A DNA stretch of 64,000 bases from Nocardioides eburneiflavus (GTDB taxonomy: Bacteria > Actinomycetota > Actinomycetes > Propionibacteriales > Nocardioidaceae), in assembly GCF_004785795.1 (NCBI RefSeq), contig NZ_SRRO01000001.1:1178001-1242000 (forward strand). The letters are read 5' to 3'. A program made the translations under genes and the position numbers. How positions within the stretch are numbered: the first letter of the stretch is position 1; each line of letters starts with the position of its first letter. Under the pieces are notes generated by a model. That model saw nothing but the letters and a program-made list of their open reading frames with translations. It was not told where the DNA came from and ran no database searches. Below are positions 1-9,628 of the stretch, in pieces.

Positions 1-160
1 CCGATCAAGGAAGTGCGGCCCTCGACGGTCTGGTCCAGACCGGCTCCCGAAGACTTCCCGAAGGGTTCTTCTAGTCACTGATGCGCTCCGGCGCACGCTC
101 CTAACCTCGTCCGCAGGTGGTCCGTGGGGGACCGCCGGTGGGGACAGAAGGAGTCGGCTC

Positions 161-427
161 ATGAAGCACGACCGGGACAAGCAGGGGATCGACCTGAGTG
201 GGCGCATCAAGTCGCTCGAGCAGTTCACGGGGTCGTTGGTCGCACGCCATCCGGAGGCCGGTCCCGCGCACGAGCAGATCCCGATCGACGAGGCGCCGCG
301 GACGCGCATGCCCCTGCCGCGCCGTTCGCGCGTCTTCCTGCGCAGCGGTGGGGGTGACGAGGGAGGGCACGGCGTGTTCGCCGACCTCACCCTCACCGCT
401 CCGCACCCGCACGTCGCCACCGACTGA
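161..427 (+). CDS. Small hypothetical protein
   Basis: Unrecognised 88-residue protein. The ATG is chosen because an AAGGAG Shine-Dalgarno sequence lies 8 bases upstream. The N-terminus is strongly charged (MKHDRDKQG), a middle stretch is arginine-rich (about residues 48-62), and the tail is rich in Gly, His and Thr. I see no signal peptide, membrane helix or cysteine, so it is probably cytoplasmic. It stands alone, about 100 bases before the next gene on the same strand. The good ribosome site is the main support for it being real; function unknown. Confidence 0.55.
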   Translation: MKHDRDKQGIDLSGRIKSLEQFTGSLVARHPEAGPAHEQIPIDEAPRTRMPLPRRSRVFLRSGGGDEGGHGVFADLTLTAPHPHVATD

Positions 428-532
428 CCGACCGATCCCACCCGGTCCGGCCGGTCGCCGTGCGACGAGGCGCATCGGGCGTCCTCGATGCGCCTGCGCC
501 GGACGGGCGCGTTGCTCGTCTAGGGTCGCCCG

Positions 533-2059
533 GTGGTCTGGCTGGTCGGCGCGCTCCTGCTGCTGTGGTTCGCCCAGGGACCCGTCGTCCTGCTCGTCGC
601 CGCCGCGCTCCTGTGCGTCCCGCGCGTGCGCTGGTGGGTGCAGGACCGCACCTACCTGAGCCGCCGCGCAGCGGCCTGGCTCGCCGGTGCGGCCGCGCTC
701 GTCGCGCTCGTGGTCGTCGTGGTGCCCGACGGCTGGCTGCCCGTCCCGCCGGCACCTGGCGCCTGGTCCGGGCCGGGGTACGTCGGGCGCCCCGCGTCGC
801 CGCACCCCGTCGAGGTCGCCGACCTGGCCCCGAACCCCCACCGCGCGGCGGAGGACCCGGCGGACCGACCCGGCCCACTGGGCCACCAGCCCGAGGTGGA
901 GACCGCGTGGTTCGGGCTCCAGCGCTGCGGCAGGCTCGAGCTCACCTCGTCCGACGTGGTCGTCGCGCTCTGCGCCAGCGGGTCCGGCCGTACGCTCCGC
1001 ATCGTCGACCCTGGGTCGCTGCGGCCCGTGGCGACGCTCGACCTGCCGGACGTGCCGGACGACACCGCCTGCGACGCCGAGGCGGTCTACCTGGACGCCA
1101 CGGACCGCGCGGTGGTCGCCACCGGCGACCGCCGGGTGCTCGCGGTGCGTACGTCCACCGACGGCGAGCCCGACCTGGCCACCGACGCCGAGTGGGACCT
1201 CAAGCCCTACGTCCCCCACGGGGACTGCCTGGTCGCGGTCGCGCCCGACTGGTCGGGCCGGATCTGGTGGGCGTCGCACGCCGGTCTCGTCGGCACGGTG
1301 GACCCCGCCTCAGGACAGGTCGGCGTGGTCGACCTCGGCGAGGAGGTCGATCGTGACGTCACCACCGACGAGGGAGGTGCGTACGTCGTCACCGACGAGG
1401 CGCTGCACCGGCTCGCCGTCGGTGCCGACGGGACCCCGCAGCCCGTGTGGCGCTCCGGGTACGCCGGGTCCAGCGGGTCCGCGCCGGTGCTCCTCGACGG
1501 GCGCGTCGTGGCGATCACCGACGAGGTCGACGACCGGCTCGGCGTGGTGCTCCTGGCCCGCGCCGACGGTCGCGAGGTGTGCCGGCAGGCGGTGTTCGAG
1601 AAAGGCGACGGTGCCACCGACCACGACCTCGCGCCGCTCGGGTCCGGGGTGGTCGTGGCCAACAACGACGGCTACTCCTCCCCGCGGAGCACGCTGCTCG
1701 GCTTCACCTCGCAGCCGGGCATCGCCCGCGTCGACCTCGTCGACGGTGCGTGCGTGCTCGCCTGGACCAGCGACGCTGTCTCGCCCGCCTCGGGCGTCGT
1801 CGCGAGCCGTGCCACCGGGCTGCTCTACGCGTGGACCAAGCGGCCCTCGCTGACGGGCGTCAGCAAGTGGTACCTCACCGCGATCGACGCGGACACCGGG
1901 CGCAACAGGTGGGGCGTCCGCACCGGCACCGGCCTCCTGGCCGGCAGCGACGGCTCGCGGATCATGCTCGACCGCGACGGCGCCGCCTGGGTCGGCACCC
2001 TGGCCGGGCTGGTGCGGGTCCGCGACCGCAGCCAGGGCGGCGCGGTCACGGCCAGGTGA
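533..2059 (+). CDS. Membrane-anchored beta-propeller-like protein
   Basis: A 508-residue protein from a GTG start with a weak AGGG site upstream. Residues 1-35 and about 46-65 are hydrophobic and should form one or two membrane helices with a short basic loop between. The remainder (from about 75) is a long extracytoplasmic region rich in Asp/Gly/Val with repeating strands such as RVLAVRTSTDGEPDL and SGRIWWASHAGLVGTVD, the pattern of a PQQ-like/WD-type beta-propeller. There are paired cysteines (GDCLVAV, DGACVLAW, REVCRQ). No catalytic motif is visible, so a scaffold or binding role is likelier than an enzyme. It converges on the SDR gene, and the two 3' ends overlap by 14 bases. Confidence 0.7.
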   Translation: MVWLVGALLLLWFAQGPVVLLVAAALLCVPRVRWWVQDRTYLSRRAAAWLAGAAALVALVVVVVPDGWLPVPPAPGAWSGPGYVGRPASPHPVEVADLAPNPHRAAEDPADRPGPLGHQPEVETAWFGLQRCGRLELTSSDVVVALCASGSGRTLRIVDPGSLRPVATLDLPDVPDDTACDAEAVYLDATDRAVVATGDRRVLAVRTSTDGEPDLATDAEWDLKPYVPHGDCLVAVAPDWSGRIWWASHAGLVGTVDPASGQVGVVDLGEEVDRDVTTDEGGAYVVTDEALHRLAVGADGTPQPVWRSGYAGSSGSAPVLLDGRVVAITDEVDDRLGVVLLARADGREVCRQAVFEKGDGATDHDLAPLGSGVVVANNDGYSSPRSTLLGFTSQPGIARVDLVDGACVLAWTSDAVSPASGVVASRATGLLYAWTKRPSLTGVSKWYLTAIDADTGRNRWGVRTGTGLLAGSDGSRIMLDRDGAAWVGTLAGLVRVRDRSQGGAVTAR

Positions 2060-2975
2060 GCCCGACAGCCTCCTCGCTGGTCTCCCACAGCCGGCGCTGG
2101 GCCATCTCGTCGCGCGCGAGCGGGGAGCTGCCCACGATCCGCGGCGGGCCCGAGGCCTGACCGGGTCCGCCCGGCCCGACGTACGTCCCGCCCGGCAGGT
2201 CCGCAGTCGCGGCCATCAGGGTCGGCCACGCCCCGGCCTCGGCCGACTGCGACACCAGCTTGACCGCCGCGTCGAGGATGGCGGCGCGGCGGCCCTGAGT
2301 GGTCCCGAGGTGCCCGTTGACGGCGAGGTGCGTGCCGGCCAGTCCGGGGTGGGCCGCGAGCGCGACGACCGGCAGCCCGGCGCGGCGCAGGCGGCGGTCG
2401 AGCTCGAAGGTGAAGAGCAGGTTGGCGAGCTTGGTCTGGCCGTAGACCCGCCACCGGCTGTAGCGCCGCCGCGCTCGCGGGTCGCCGAGCGGGGCCGTGC
2501 GCGCCATCCGGTGCGCCTGGGACGACAGGGTCACGACGCGCCCCTCGCCCGACGCGACGAGCTGGTCGAGCAGCAGCCCCGTCAGCAGGAACGGGCCGAA
2601 GTGGTTGGTCGCCATCTGCGACTCCAGCCCGTCACCGGTCCGACGGAACGGTGTCGCCATGATGCCGGCGTTGTTGACCAGCACGTGGATCGGACCGAGC
2701 CCGGTCGCCGCCTCACCCGCGGCACGAACGGACCCGAGGTCGGACAGGTCCACCACGAGGTGCTCGGTCCGGGCGCCCGGCACCTCGGCGGCGACCGCGT
2801 GCGCGGCCGCGTCGAGCTTGTCGGGCGAACGCCCCGCGAGCACCACCCGGGCGCCGTGCCGGGCCAGCTCGAGCGCGGTGTGGAACCCGAGGCCGCCGCG
2901 CGTCGGTCCGGTCACGAGGGCCGTGCGTCCGGTGAGGTCGCCGATGTCGGCCGTCGTCCACGCGGCGTCGCTCAC
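2046..2975 (-). CDS. SDR-family NAD(P)-dependent oxidoreductase
   Basis: A 309-residue short-chain dehydrogenase/reductase. The N-terminal cofactor loop is VTGPTRGGLG (21-30), one residue longer than the classical TGxxxGxG; NNAG is at 101-104, the catalytic Ser at about 151-152, and the YxxxK pair at Y178/K182. The extended C-terminus and the RRTGDGLESQMATNHFGPFLLT stretch (kept intact across 111-132) resemble the retinol-dehydrogenase-like/WWOX-like SDRs that act on hydrophobic carbonyls or alcohols. The substrate cannot be told from sequence. The GTG start overlaps the stop of the upstream isomerase gene by 4 bases, so the two are translationally coupled. Confidence 0.85.
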   Translation of the reverse strand: MSDAAWTTADIGDLTGRTALVTGPTRGGLGFHTALELARHGARVVLAGRSPDKLDAAAHAVAAEVPGARTEHLVVDLSDLGSVRAAGEAATGLGPIHVLVNNAGIMATPFRRTGDGLESQMATNHFGPFLLTGLLLDQLVASGEGRVVTLSSQAHRMARTAPLGDPRARRRYSRWRVYGQTKLANLLFTFELDRRLRRAGLPVVALAAHPGLAGTHLAVNGHLGTTQGRRAAILDAAVKLVSQSAEAGAWPTLMAATADLPGGTYVGPGGPGQASGPPRIVGSSPLARDEMAQRRLWETSEEAVGLTWP

Positions 2976-3814
2976 GGCGTCACACCCATGGCGGCGAGCA
3001 CCCGCCCGCCCAGGGCGGCGTCGCCGGTGAGGCGTACGTCGTCCGGTCCCGCCGCGCGTCGCCCACCGGCCAGCACCACGAAGGTCTCCCGGTCCATCGA
3101 GAGGGTCACCACAGGCTCCACGGCCTCGTCAGGAGTGGCGGGGCGTCCACGCCCGTCGTTGCCCACGACCGCCGTGACCGGCGCGTGCCCGGCCACCTCG
3201 AGGCGTACGACCGAGCCGGCAGGTGCCCCGGCGCGCTTGGCGACGACGAACGGCAGGCTCTCCATGAGGTAGTCGGCCGAGTGGATCGCCGCCGCCGAGT
3301 CCAGGTTGCCCGGTCGCCCGAGGGCGCGGCGGACGTCCTGCTCGTGCATCCACACGTCGAGCGGCCGGTTGCGCAGCAGCAGCCCCGTCGTCCAGCCGAT
3401 GGCGCCGAAGACGCCGGGGGCCGGTGCCGACGGATCGGCCGGCGGGTCCGCCAGCAGCTGCGTGTGGCGCGCGGTCGTCGCCTCGCGGATCTCCGAGATC
3501 AGTGCGTCACCGGGCTCCGCGCGTCGCACCACGACGCCCTGCTCGGTGAACTGCCCCATCATCCCGCGCGCGTGCGGTGCGTCGCCGACCTCGACGTCGT
3601 CGTGCGGCCGTCCGGCCAGGAGGGCCTCCAGGTGTGCCGTGTGGGCGGCGACGGCGTGGACGTCCCAGCCGGGCAGGTCGGTGGGCGTGGACCACTCGTC
3701 GTCACCGACGTGCTCCAGCACCCGTGTGAACGAGTCCACCGCCTCCCACCAGACGGCGACGAGGGCGCTGAGCCGTTGCTGGTCGGTCTGCGGATCTGTC
3801 TGCGCGTCACCCAT
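2972..3814 (-). CDS. Mycothiol-type maleylpyruvate isomerase family protein
   Basis: A 280-residue protein of the MDMPI_N (DinB-like) plus C-terminal MDMPI_C family (TIGR03083-like). The N-terminal helical bundle carries VAAHTAHLEALL, and the second conserved helix holds DVWMHEQDVRRAL, whose Glu/His contribute to the metal site of this fold. In characterised members the enzyme uses mycothiol to isomerise maleylpyruvate, but most paralogues have no known substrate. I chose ATG 3814 (MGDAQTDPQ), because upstream sequence in frame reads into non-coding DNA. It forms an operon with the SDR gene downstream (GTGA overlap), which suggests a shared detoxification or catabolic task. Confidence 0.8.
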   Translation of the reverse strand: MGDAQTDPQTDQQRLSALVAVWWEAVDSFTRVLEHVGDDEWSTPTDLPGWDVHAVAAHTAHLEALLAGRPHDDVEVGDAPHARGMMGQFTEQGVVVRRAEPGDALISEIREATTARHTQLLADPPADPSAPAPGVFGAIGWTTGLLLRNRPLDVWMHEQDVRRALGRPGNLDSAAAIHSADYLMESLPFVVAKRAGAPAGSVVRLEVAGHAPVTAVVGNDGRGRPATPDEAVEPVVTLSMDRETFVVLAGGRRAAGPDDVRLTGDAALGGRVLAAMGVTP

Positions 3815-3983
3815 GGTGGGAAGGGTAGGCGCTGCCGGCACCTCCACCCGTGGGGGTGAGCGGGGCGTGGTCGCATCGGGCGGTTTTCGGGCGTTCGACC
3901 ACGCCCGGGAGGCCCGCGTGCCTAGGTTCCTGACATCGACCGGGCCGACTCGCGGCGCCGTGTCTCCAAGTGGGGGTTCCTTC

Positions 3984-5639
3984 ATGCATGTACGCCTGCG
4001 CCGGCCATCCGCCGCGCTGATCTCGACGACGCTGGCCGCCAGCGTCCTGGGCCTCGCGCCCGCCGCCCATGCCGCCGACGGCACCCTGAGCGGGACCGTC
4101 ACCGGCTCGGGCGCCGCCGAGCTCGTCGACGTCGAGGTCGAGCTGTTCGAGTACAACGACGTCGACCAGTACTGGGAGGGCATCGACTACACGTACACCG
4201 GCGAGGACGGCAGCTACTCCTTCGTGGTTCCGGCTGGGTCCTACCGCATCGGCTTCAACGACTACCAGAACGGCTTCGTGTCGGAGTACTACGAGGACGC
4301 CGAGTCGGTGCGGGAGGCCGACACCGTCGTCGTGCCGAGCGCGGGGACGTTCGTGGCCGACGCCGAGCTGGCCGAGGGTGCCCACATCACCGGCGCGGTG
4401 ACCGGACCGGGTGGGACGGACCTCGCGGAGGTCTACGTCACCGCCTATGAGCCGGTGGAGGAGGACGGCTACGTCTACTACAACTGGGCGGGCTCTGCGT
4501 GGACCGACGTGGACGGGACCTACGACATCCACGGCCTGGCCGGCGGCAGCTACGTCGTCGGGTTCAGGGACGGCTTCTTCGAGGAGTCCCAGACCTACGC
4601 CGCCGAGTACTACGACGACGCGACGACCCGGGTCGAGGCCGACGTCGTGACCGTCGCGGCGCAGGGCACGGCGTCCGACATCGACGCGGAGCTCGGCCTC
4701 GACGCCGCGTTCTCCGGCCGGGTCACCGACTCGACCGGCGCCGGCGTCGAGGACGCCTGGGTCGACGCCCTGATCAAGGTCGGTGACGAGTGGGAGTACA
4801 CCGAGAGCGCCTACACCGCCGCCGACGGGTCGTACGTCCTCGACGGCCTGCGCGCCGGTACCTACCGCGTGGAGATCGGCGGCCGCGTCGGCGCCGAGTA
4901 CGCCTACGAGTACTGGAACGACAAGGGTCGCATCGAGAACGCGGACGACGTCGTCGTCACGGTCGGCACCGAGACCCCAGGCGTCGACGCCGTCCTGGTG
5001 CCGGGTGAGCACGACGCCGAGACGACCGTGACCAACACGGCCCTCCCGACGATCAGCGGTGCGCCGGTGGTGGGCTCGACGCTCACCGCCTCCGTGGGCA
5101 GCTGGACGCCGGCGCCGACGGAGTACTACTACGACTGGCTGCGCGACGGCGAGTTCATCCCCGACGCGTACGGCTCGACGTACGTGCCGACCGCGGCGGA
5201 CATCGGCAAGAAGATCACCGTCCTCGTGACGGCCGGCGCCGACGACTACTTCTACGGCCACGCCGAGTCGGTCCCGACCGCGCCGGTGACCGCCGCTGTG
5301 ACCGTCACGACGCCGACCACGACGCCCACGCCGACGCCCACCCCGACGGTCGACGTCCCGGCCGCGCTGGCCGCGATCGTCGCCGGGCTGGACGTGTCCG
5401 GCAAGCCCAAGGTCGGCAAGACCGTGAAGGTCACCGGCCTCGACAAGCTCTTCCGCAGCAGCACCGCGGTGAGCTACAAGTTCCAGTGGTTCGCCGGCAA
5501 GAAGAAGATCGCGAAGGCGACGAAGTCCAAGCTCAAGATCACCAGGGCCATGAAGGGCAAGAAGCTCTCGGTCAAGGTGACCGCCAAGGCCGCGTCGACC
5601 ACACGGTCGGTCAAGCTCAAGGTCGGCAAGGTCCGCTGA
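3984..5639 (+). CDS. Secreted repeat protein with Cna-B-like and Ig-like domains
   Basis: A 551-residue exported protein. Signal peptide about 1-33, ending AAHAAD. Three carboxypeptidase-regulatory/Cna-B-like repeats follow (about 33-110, 120-220, 225-330), each running from a GxVTxxxG strand through DGSYxxxGLxxGxYRVxF. Next is an actinobacterial Ig-like module (PTISGAPVVGSTLTASVGSW, W-x-R-D) near 350-430, a Thr/Pro linker, and a lysine-rich Ig-like C-terminal domain with many KVGKTVKV-type strands. There is no LPXTG motif and no C-terminal membrane helix, so it should be released or bound non-covalently; the basic end could contact wall polymers or acidic glycans. Acidic repeats and basic tail contrast sharply. 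A strong terminator hairpin follows. Confidence 0.8.
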   Translation: MHVRLRRPSAALISTTLAASVLGLAPAAHAADGTLSGTVTGSGAAELVDVEVELFEYNDVDQYWEGIDYTYTGEDGSYSFVVPAGSYRIGFNDYQNGFVSEYYEDAESVREADTVVVPSAGTFVADAELAEGAHITGAVTGPGGTDLAEVYVTAYEPVEEDGYVYYNWAGSAWTDVDGTYDIHGLAGGSYVVGFRDGFFEESQTYAAEYYDDATTRVEADVVTVAAQGTASDIDAELGLDAAFSGRVTDSTGAGVEDAWVDALIKVGDEWEYTESAYTAADGSYVLDGLRAGTYRVEIGGRVGAEYAYEYWNDKGRIENADDVVVTVGTETPGVDAVLVPGEHDAETTVTNTALPTISGAPVVGSTLTASVGSWTPAPTEYYYDWLRDGEFIPDAYGSTYVPTAADIGKKITVLVTAGADDYFYGHAESVPTAPVTAAVTVTTPTTTPTPTPTPTVDVPAALAAIVAGLDVSGKPKVGKTVKVTGLDKLFRSSTAVSYKFQWFAGKKKIAKATKSKLKITRAMKGKKLSVKVTAKAASTTRSVKLKVGKVR

Positions 5640-5661
5640 GCCGGTCCCGGAGCTGACGACA

Positions 5662-5694
5662 CGAGGGCCGGATCCCACTGGGGTCCGGCCCTCG
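5662..5694 (+). terminator. Hairpin terminator after the secreted repeat protein
   Basis: A perfect 11-bp stem, CGAGGGCCGGA pairing with TCCGGCCCTCG, with an 11-base loop, starting 23 bases after the stop codon. There is only a short T-tract (TT), typical of high-GC actinobacterial terminators. Confidence 0.7.
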
Positions 5695-5841
5695 TTCCGT
5701 ACGCCCGACCGCCCGCACCGCGAGGCACCCGCGCGGGTGAGGGTCCTCGGAATCAGGTGCCGACGGTCCTACGCTGCCGGGAAGGACCAGCCCCGGGCCG
5801 GTCGCACCCGCCACGCGGGCCACCTCACCGAAGGAGTCGTC

Positions 5842-6054
5842 ATGGGTATCGGAATCGGCATCCTCCTGCTCGTCATCGGCCTGATCCTGCTCTTCGCCAT
5901 CAACGAGTTCCCCGCCTCGGTCCAGGAGGTCGTCGAGCCGACCACGGTCGGCTGGATCCTGGTGATCGCGGGCGTCCTCGCCCTCGTCCTCGCGCTCGTG
6001 ATGAACAACCAGCGCTCCAGGACCACCCACGTGGAGGAGCGCCGGGACATGTGA
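5842..6054 (+). CDS. Small two-helix membrane protein (DUF6458-like)
   Basis: A 70-residue protein with an AAGGAG ribosome site 5 bases before the ATG. It consists of a first membrane helix (about 4-20, IGILLLVIGLILLF), a short loop with EVVEPTT, a second helix (about 33-51, VGWILVIAGVLALVLALVM) and a charged cytoplasmic tail (RTTHVEERRDM). Length and layout match the small actinobacterial family I know as DUF6458; function unknown. Monocistronic in appearance, converging on the response-regulator gene. Confidence 0.75.
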   Translation: MGIGIGILLLVIGLILLFAINEFPASVQEVVEPTTVGWILVIAGVLALVLALVMNNQRSRTTHVEERRDM

Positions 6055-6128
6055 GCCCGGCGTGGGCCCGGCCAGATCGAGTGAGCCCGCGCCCGAGGCA
6101 CGAGGGCGCGTCAGGCTCGTACCGAGAT

Positions 6129-6734
6129 CTAGAGCCAGCCGCGGTCCTGGGCGATCCGCGCGGCCTCGCTGCGCGTGGTCGCGCCGGTCTTGCCGATCGC
6201 CGCGGACAGGTGGTTGCGGACCGTGCCCTCCGACAGGTGCACACGCGCGGCGATCGTGGCGACGGGTGACCCGTCGAGGGCGTACGTGAGCAGCTCGCGC
6301 TCGCGTCCGGTGAGCGGGCTCGGCCCGTCGATCAGCGACTCGGCCGCGAGGTCCGGGTCGATGACGCGCAGCCCGGAGTGGACGCGGCGCACGGCGTCGG
6401 CGAGCTGCCGGGCGGGCGTGTCCTTGACGACGAACCCCGACGCCCCGGCCTCGATGGCCCGGCGCACGTAGCCCGGCCGACCGAACGTCGTCACGACCAG
6501 CGACCGTACGCCCGGCAGCTCCCGGCGTACGGCCGCAGCGGCGTCGATGCCGTTGAGGCCCGGCATCTCGATGTCGAGCAGGCACACCTCGGCCCCCGAG
6601 GCGCGGGCCGCCTCGACGACCTCGTCGCCGCGACCGACCTGGGCGACGACCTCGAGGTCCGACTCGAGGTCGAGCAGCGCGGCCAGCGCGCCGCGGACGA
6701 GGGCCTGGTCGTCGGCGAGCAGCAGCCTGATCAC
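6129..6734 (-). CDS. NarL/LuxR-family response regulator
   Basis: A 201-residue two-component response regulator. The receiver domain (1-120) begins VIRLLLADDQALVRG with the acidic pair D8-D9, the phosphoacceptor Asp in CLLDIEMPGLNG near 52, Thr in VVTTFG and Lys in FVVKDTPA. The C-terminal LuxR-type helix-turn-helix covers LTGRERELLTYALDG through EGTVRNHLSAAIGKTG (about 140-195). The GTG start overlaps the sensor kinase stop by 4 bases. It is the last gene of the ABC-transporter/two-component operon and presumably activates that operon, as in DesKR/LnrJK-type systems. Direct DNA targets are not visible. Confidence 0.9.
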   Translation of the reverse strand: MIRLLLADDQALVRGALAALLDLESDLEVVAQVGRGDEVVEAARASGAEVCLLDIEMPGLNGIDAAAAVRRELPGVRSLVVTTFGRPGYVRRAIEAGASGFVVKDTPARQLADAVRRVHSGLRVIDPDLAAESLIDGPSPLTGRERELLTYALDGSPVATIAARVHLSEGTVRNHLSAAIGKTGATTRSEAARIAQDRGWL

Positions 6735-7789
6735 GGGAGCGCCACCTCCACCCGGGTGCCCGGTGAGGCGGGCGCGAGGCTGAGCGTGCCGCCAGCTCCC
6801 GCCACCCGCTCCCGCATCCCGCGCAGCCCGTTGCCCTCGGGGCCGTCGCAGCCCGCACCGTCGTCGGTCACGGCGATCCCGCCGGGGCCGAGCTCGATCA
6901 CCACCGACCGCGCCCGCGCGTGGCGTACGACGTTGGTGACCGCCTCGCGCAGCACCCAGGCCAGCAGGGCCCGGTGGCGCGGATCGGTGTCGGCGACGCT
7001 GCCCTCGACCCGCGTCGTGACGCCGGCGTCGGCGAGCACCCGGGGCGCGGCCGCGAGCTCGGCCTCGAGGTTGCCGGCGCGCAGGCCGCCGACGGTGGCC
7101 CGCACCTCGGCGAGCGCCTGGCGGGCGGTGGCCTGGATCGACTCCAGCTCCTCCTTGGCGCGGGCGGGATCGAGGTCGATGAGGCGGGCGGCGAGCTCCG
7201 CCTTCACCGAGAGCGCGGTGAGCGAGTGCCCGAGCACGTCGTGCACGTCGCGCGCGACGCGCTCGCGCTCGGCGACGATGGCGTGCTCGCCGCGGGCCGC
7301 GTAGGCGAGCTGCTCGCGCTCGCCGAAGATGCGCAGCATCACGCCCCCGATCATGATCGGCCAGAGCATGAGGAAGAAGAAGGTCGGGAAGTCGTCGATG
7401 TCGAGCAGGGACAGCAGCGGGAACGCCGCCCAGAAGCCGACGGCCCACTTCCAGGCGGGGCTTGGCAGCTCGAGCGCGGAGAGGATCGCCAGGTAGGGCG
7501 CGTAGGAGATGACGCCGATGCCGATCACCGGCAGGGTCGCCAGCGCCAGGAGCACCATCACGCCCAGGCACAGCCAGGTGCTGCGGTGGTGGGAGTAGCC
7601 CAGCACGTTGGCGACGGCGAACCCGGCGATGCAGAGCAGGGCCGCCACCTGTGCGGCCACGGGCACGCCCGAGTCCAGGACGGCGGTGATGGGGAAGGCG
7701 AGGAAGACGAGCCAGATCGCGGCGAACGCCCAGCCCCACTTCTCCCACGGGTTGTCGGGGAGGGGCTGGGCGGCGGGCGACGTCGTCAC
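6731..7789 (-). CDS. Sensor histidine kinase (HisKA_3, NarL-partner type)
   Basis: A 352-residue sensor kinase. Five or six membrane helices fill residues 1-165 with almost no extracellular domain, so it probably senses membrane state or a membrane-active compound. The HisKA_3 dimerisation region holds the phospho-His in RDVHDVLGHSLTAL; the ATPase domain has REAVTNVVRHA (N box), VTDDGAG (G1) and GLRGMRERV (G2). A GTG start (VTTSPAAQ) is chosen over longer in-frame options because it overlaps the permease stop by 4 bases and continues the coupling pattern of the operon. Its partner is the response regulator immediately downstream. Confidence 0.88.
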   Translation of the reverse strand: MTTSPAAQPLPDNPWEKWGWAFAAIWLVFLAFPITAVLDSGVPVAAQVAALLCIAGFAVANVLGYSHHRSTWLCLGVMVLLALATLPVIGIGVISYAPYLAILSALELPSPAWKWAVGFWAAFPLLSLLDIDDFPTFFFLMLWPIMIGGVMLRIFGEREQLAYAARGEHAIVAERERVARDVHDVLGHSLTALSVKAELAARLIDLDPARAKEELESIQATARQALAEVRATVGGLRAGNLEAELAAAPRVLADAGVTTRVEGSVADTDPRHRALLAWVLREAVTNVVRHARARSVVIELGPGGIAVTDDGAGCDGPEGNGLRGMRERVAGAGGTLSLAPASPGTRVEVALP

Positions 7790-8579
7790 GTGCGCGCCCG
7801 GCTCCGGCGCACGCCCCACAGCGCCATCAGCGCGAAGATCACCGTCCACGCGAGCACGTTAGCGACCGGGAGCCACAACGGGTCGCTCCCGGCGATCGGG
7901 AGGTGCCCGTCGGTGAGCGGGAACCGGGCCAGCGCGACGTAGCCGTAGAGCGGGGTCAACCGTCCCAGGTCGAGCATGAACCCGCTCATCGGCGTGAAGA
8001 CGTTGCCGAGGAAGGCCAGCACCACGATCATCCCCGACGCGATGCCCGGGGCGTTCGGGCCGCGGAACGCCAGGCAGATCGCCAGGCCGTAGACCGCGAA
8101 CAGCGCCGAGCCGAACCACACCAGGGCCCCCGACAGCACCCAGTCGGTCCAGTGGCCCTGCGCGCCGGTGGCGGCGCCGATGGCATAGATCGCGACGACC
8201 GGGACAGCGGCGACAGCCATCGCCACGGCAGCCTTGGCCGCCACGAAGGCGACCGGTCGCATCGGAGTCAGGCCGAGCTGGCGCCCCCACCCCATGACCT
8301 GCTCGGTCGCGGCGCTGCCGGCGACGCTCGTGGTCGCGGTGACGGCGCCGTACGCGGCCATCGAGATCATCACGTACATCGCGACGTTGCCGCTGCCGAC
8401 CGGGTCGTCGGACCCGAGGCCGAAGACGAGGAACATGAAGGTCGGCAGGCCGACGACGAAGAACATCCCGATCCGGTCGCGCAGCTGCCGGCGCAGGTCG
8501 AGGCGGGCGTACGTCGTCATCTCTGGTCGCCGGACGGTGCGGACCGCCGCCGGGGCGGGCGTGTCGGTGATCGTCGTCG

Positions 8580-8583
<4 letters not shown>
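7786..8583 (-). CDS. ABC-2 type transporter permease
   Basis: A 265-residue integral membrane subunit. After a cytoplasmic N-terminus (1-38, with ARLDLRRQLRDR) there are six hydrophobic segments, with a first helix FFVVGLPTFMFLVFGLG. Length and topology match the ABC2 membrane family used for drug, lantibiotic or lipid export. The ATG overlaps the ATPase stop by 4 bases, and its own stop overlaps the kinase start. It should form a homodimer or a heteromer with the ATPase encoded upstream. The substrate cannot be assigned; the linked two-component system suggests inducible export of a membrane-active compound. Confidence 0.85.
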
Positions 8584-9443
<860 letters not shown>

Positions 9444-9547
9444 GTCCCCAGCGTGGCGGCGGACGGACCCGGGGCCCTGACGGAAGTGTCACGCCCTGTC
9501 CGTGACACCTGTCATCGAGCGGGCGCATCGTCTCCCTCCACATGCGC

Positions 9548-9595
9548 CGAGTCGGCGCATCCTGCCACGACGTGGTGTCAGGATGCGCCGACTCG
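9548..9595 (-). terminator. 17-bp perfect hairpin between acyl-CoA dehydrogenase and ABC operon
   Basis: The arms 9548-9564 and 9579-9595 are perfect 17-base inverted repeats (CGAGTCGGCGCATCCTG and its complement) around a 14-base loop. It lies 34 bases past the stop of the minus-strand dehydrogenase and about 105 bases before the ABC ATPase start, so the default reading is a terminator. The lower arm can also pair locally (ATGCGCCG AGT CGGCGCAT, 9542-9560), giving a mutually exclusive second hairpin. Confidence 0.6.
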
Positions 9596-9628
9596 ATGCC
9601 GACGTCGCGCGAGGAAGCGCCTACTCGA

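Noticed and set aside
1..160. Left-edge sequence considered as the end of a gene
   Set aside because: No open frame entering from the edge shows family resemblance or ends with a plausible stop-terminator arrangement; nothing could be supported.
3807..5678. 623-codon minus-strand frame opposite the secreted repeat protein
   Set aside because: The plus frame has a signal peptide, repeated domains and a terminator; the minus frame is repetitive Val/Asp/Gly antisense of the same repeats.
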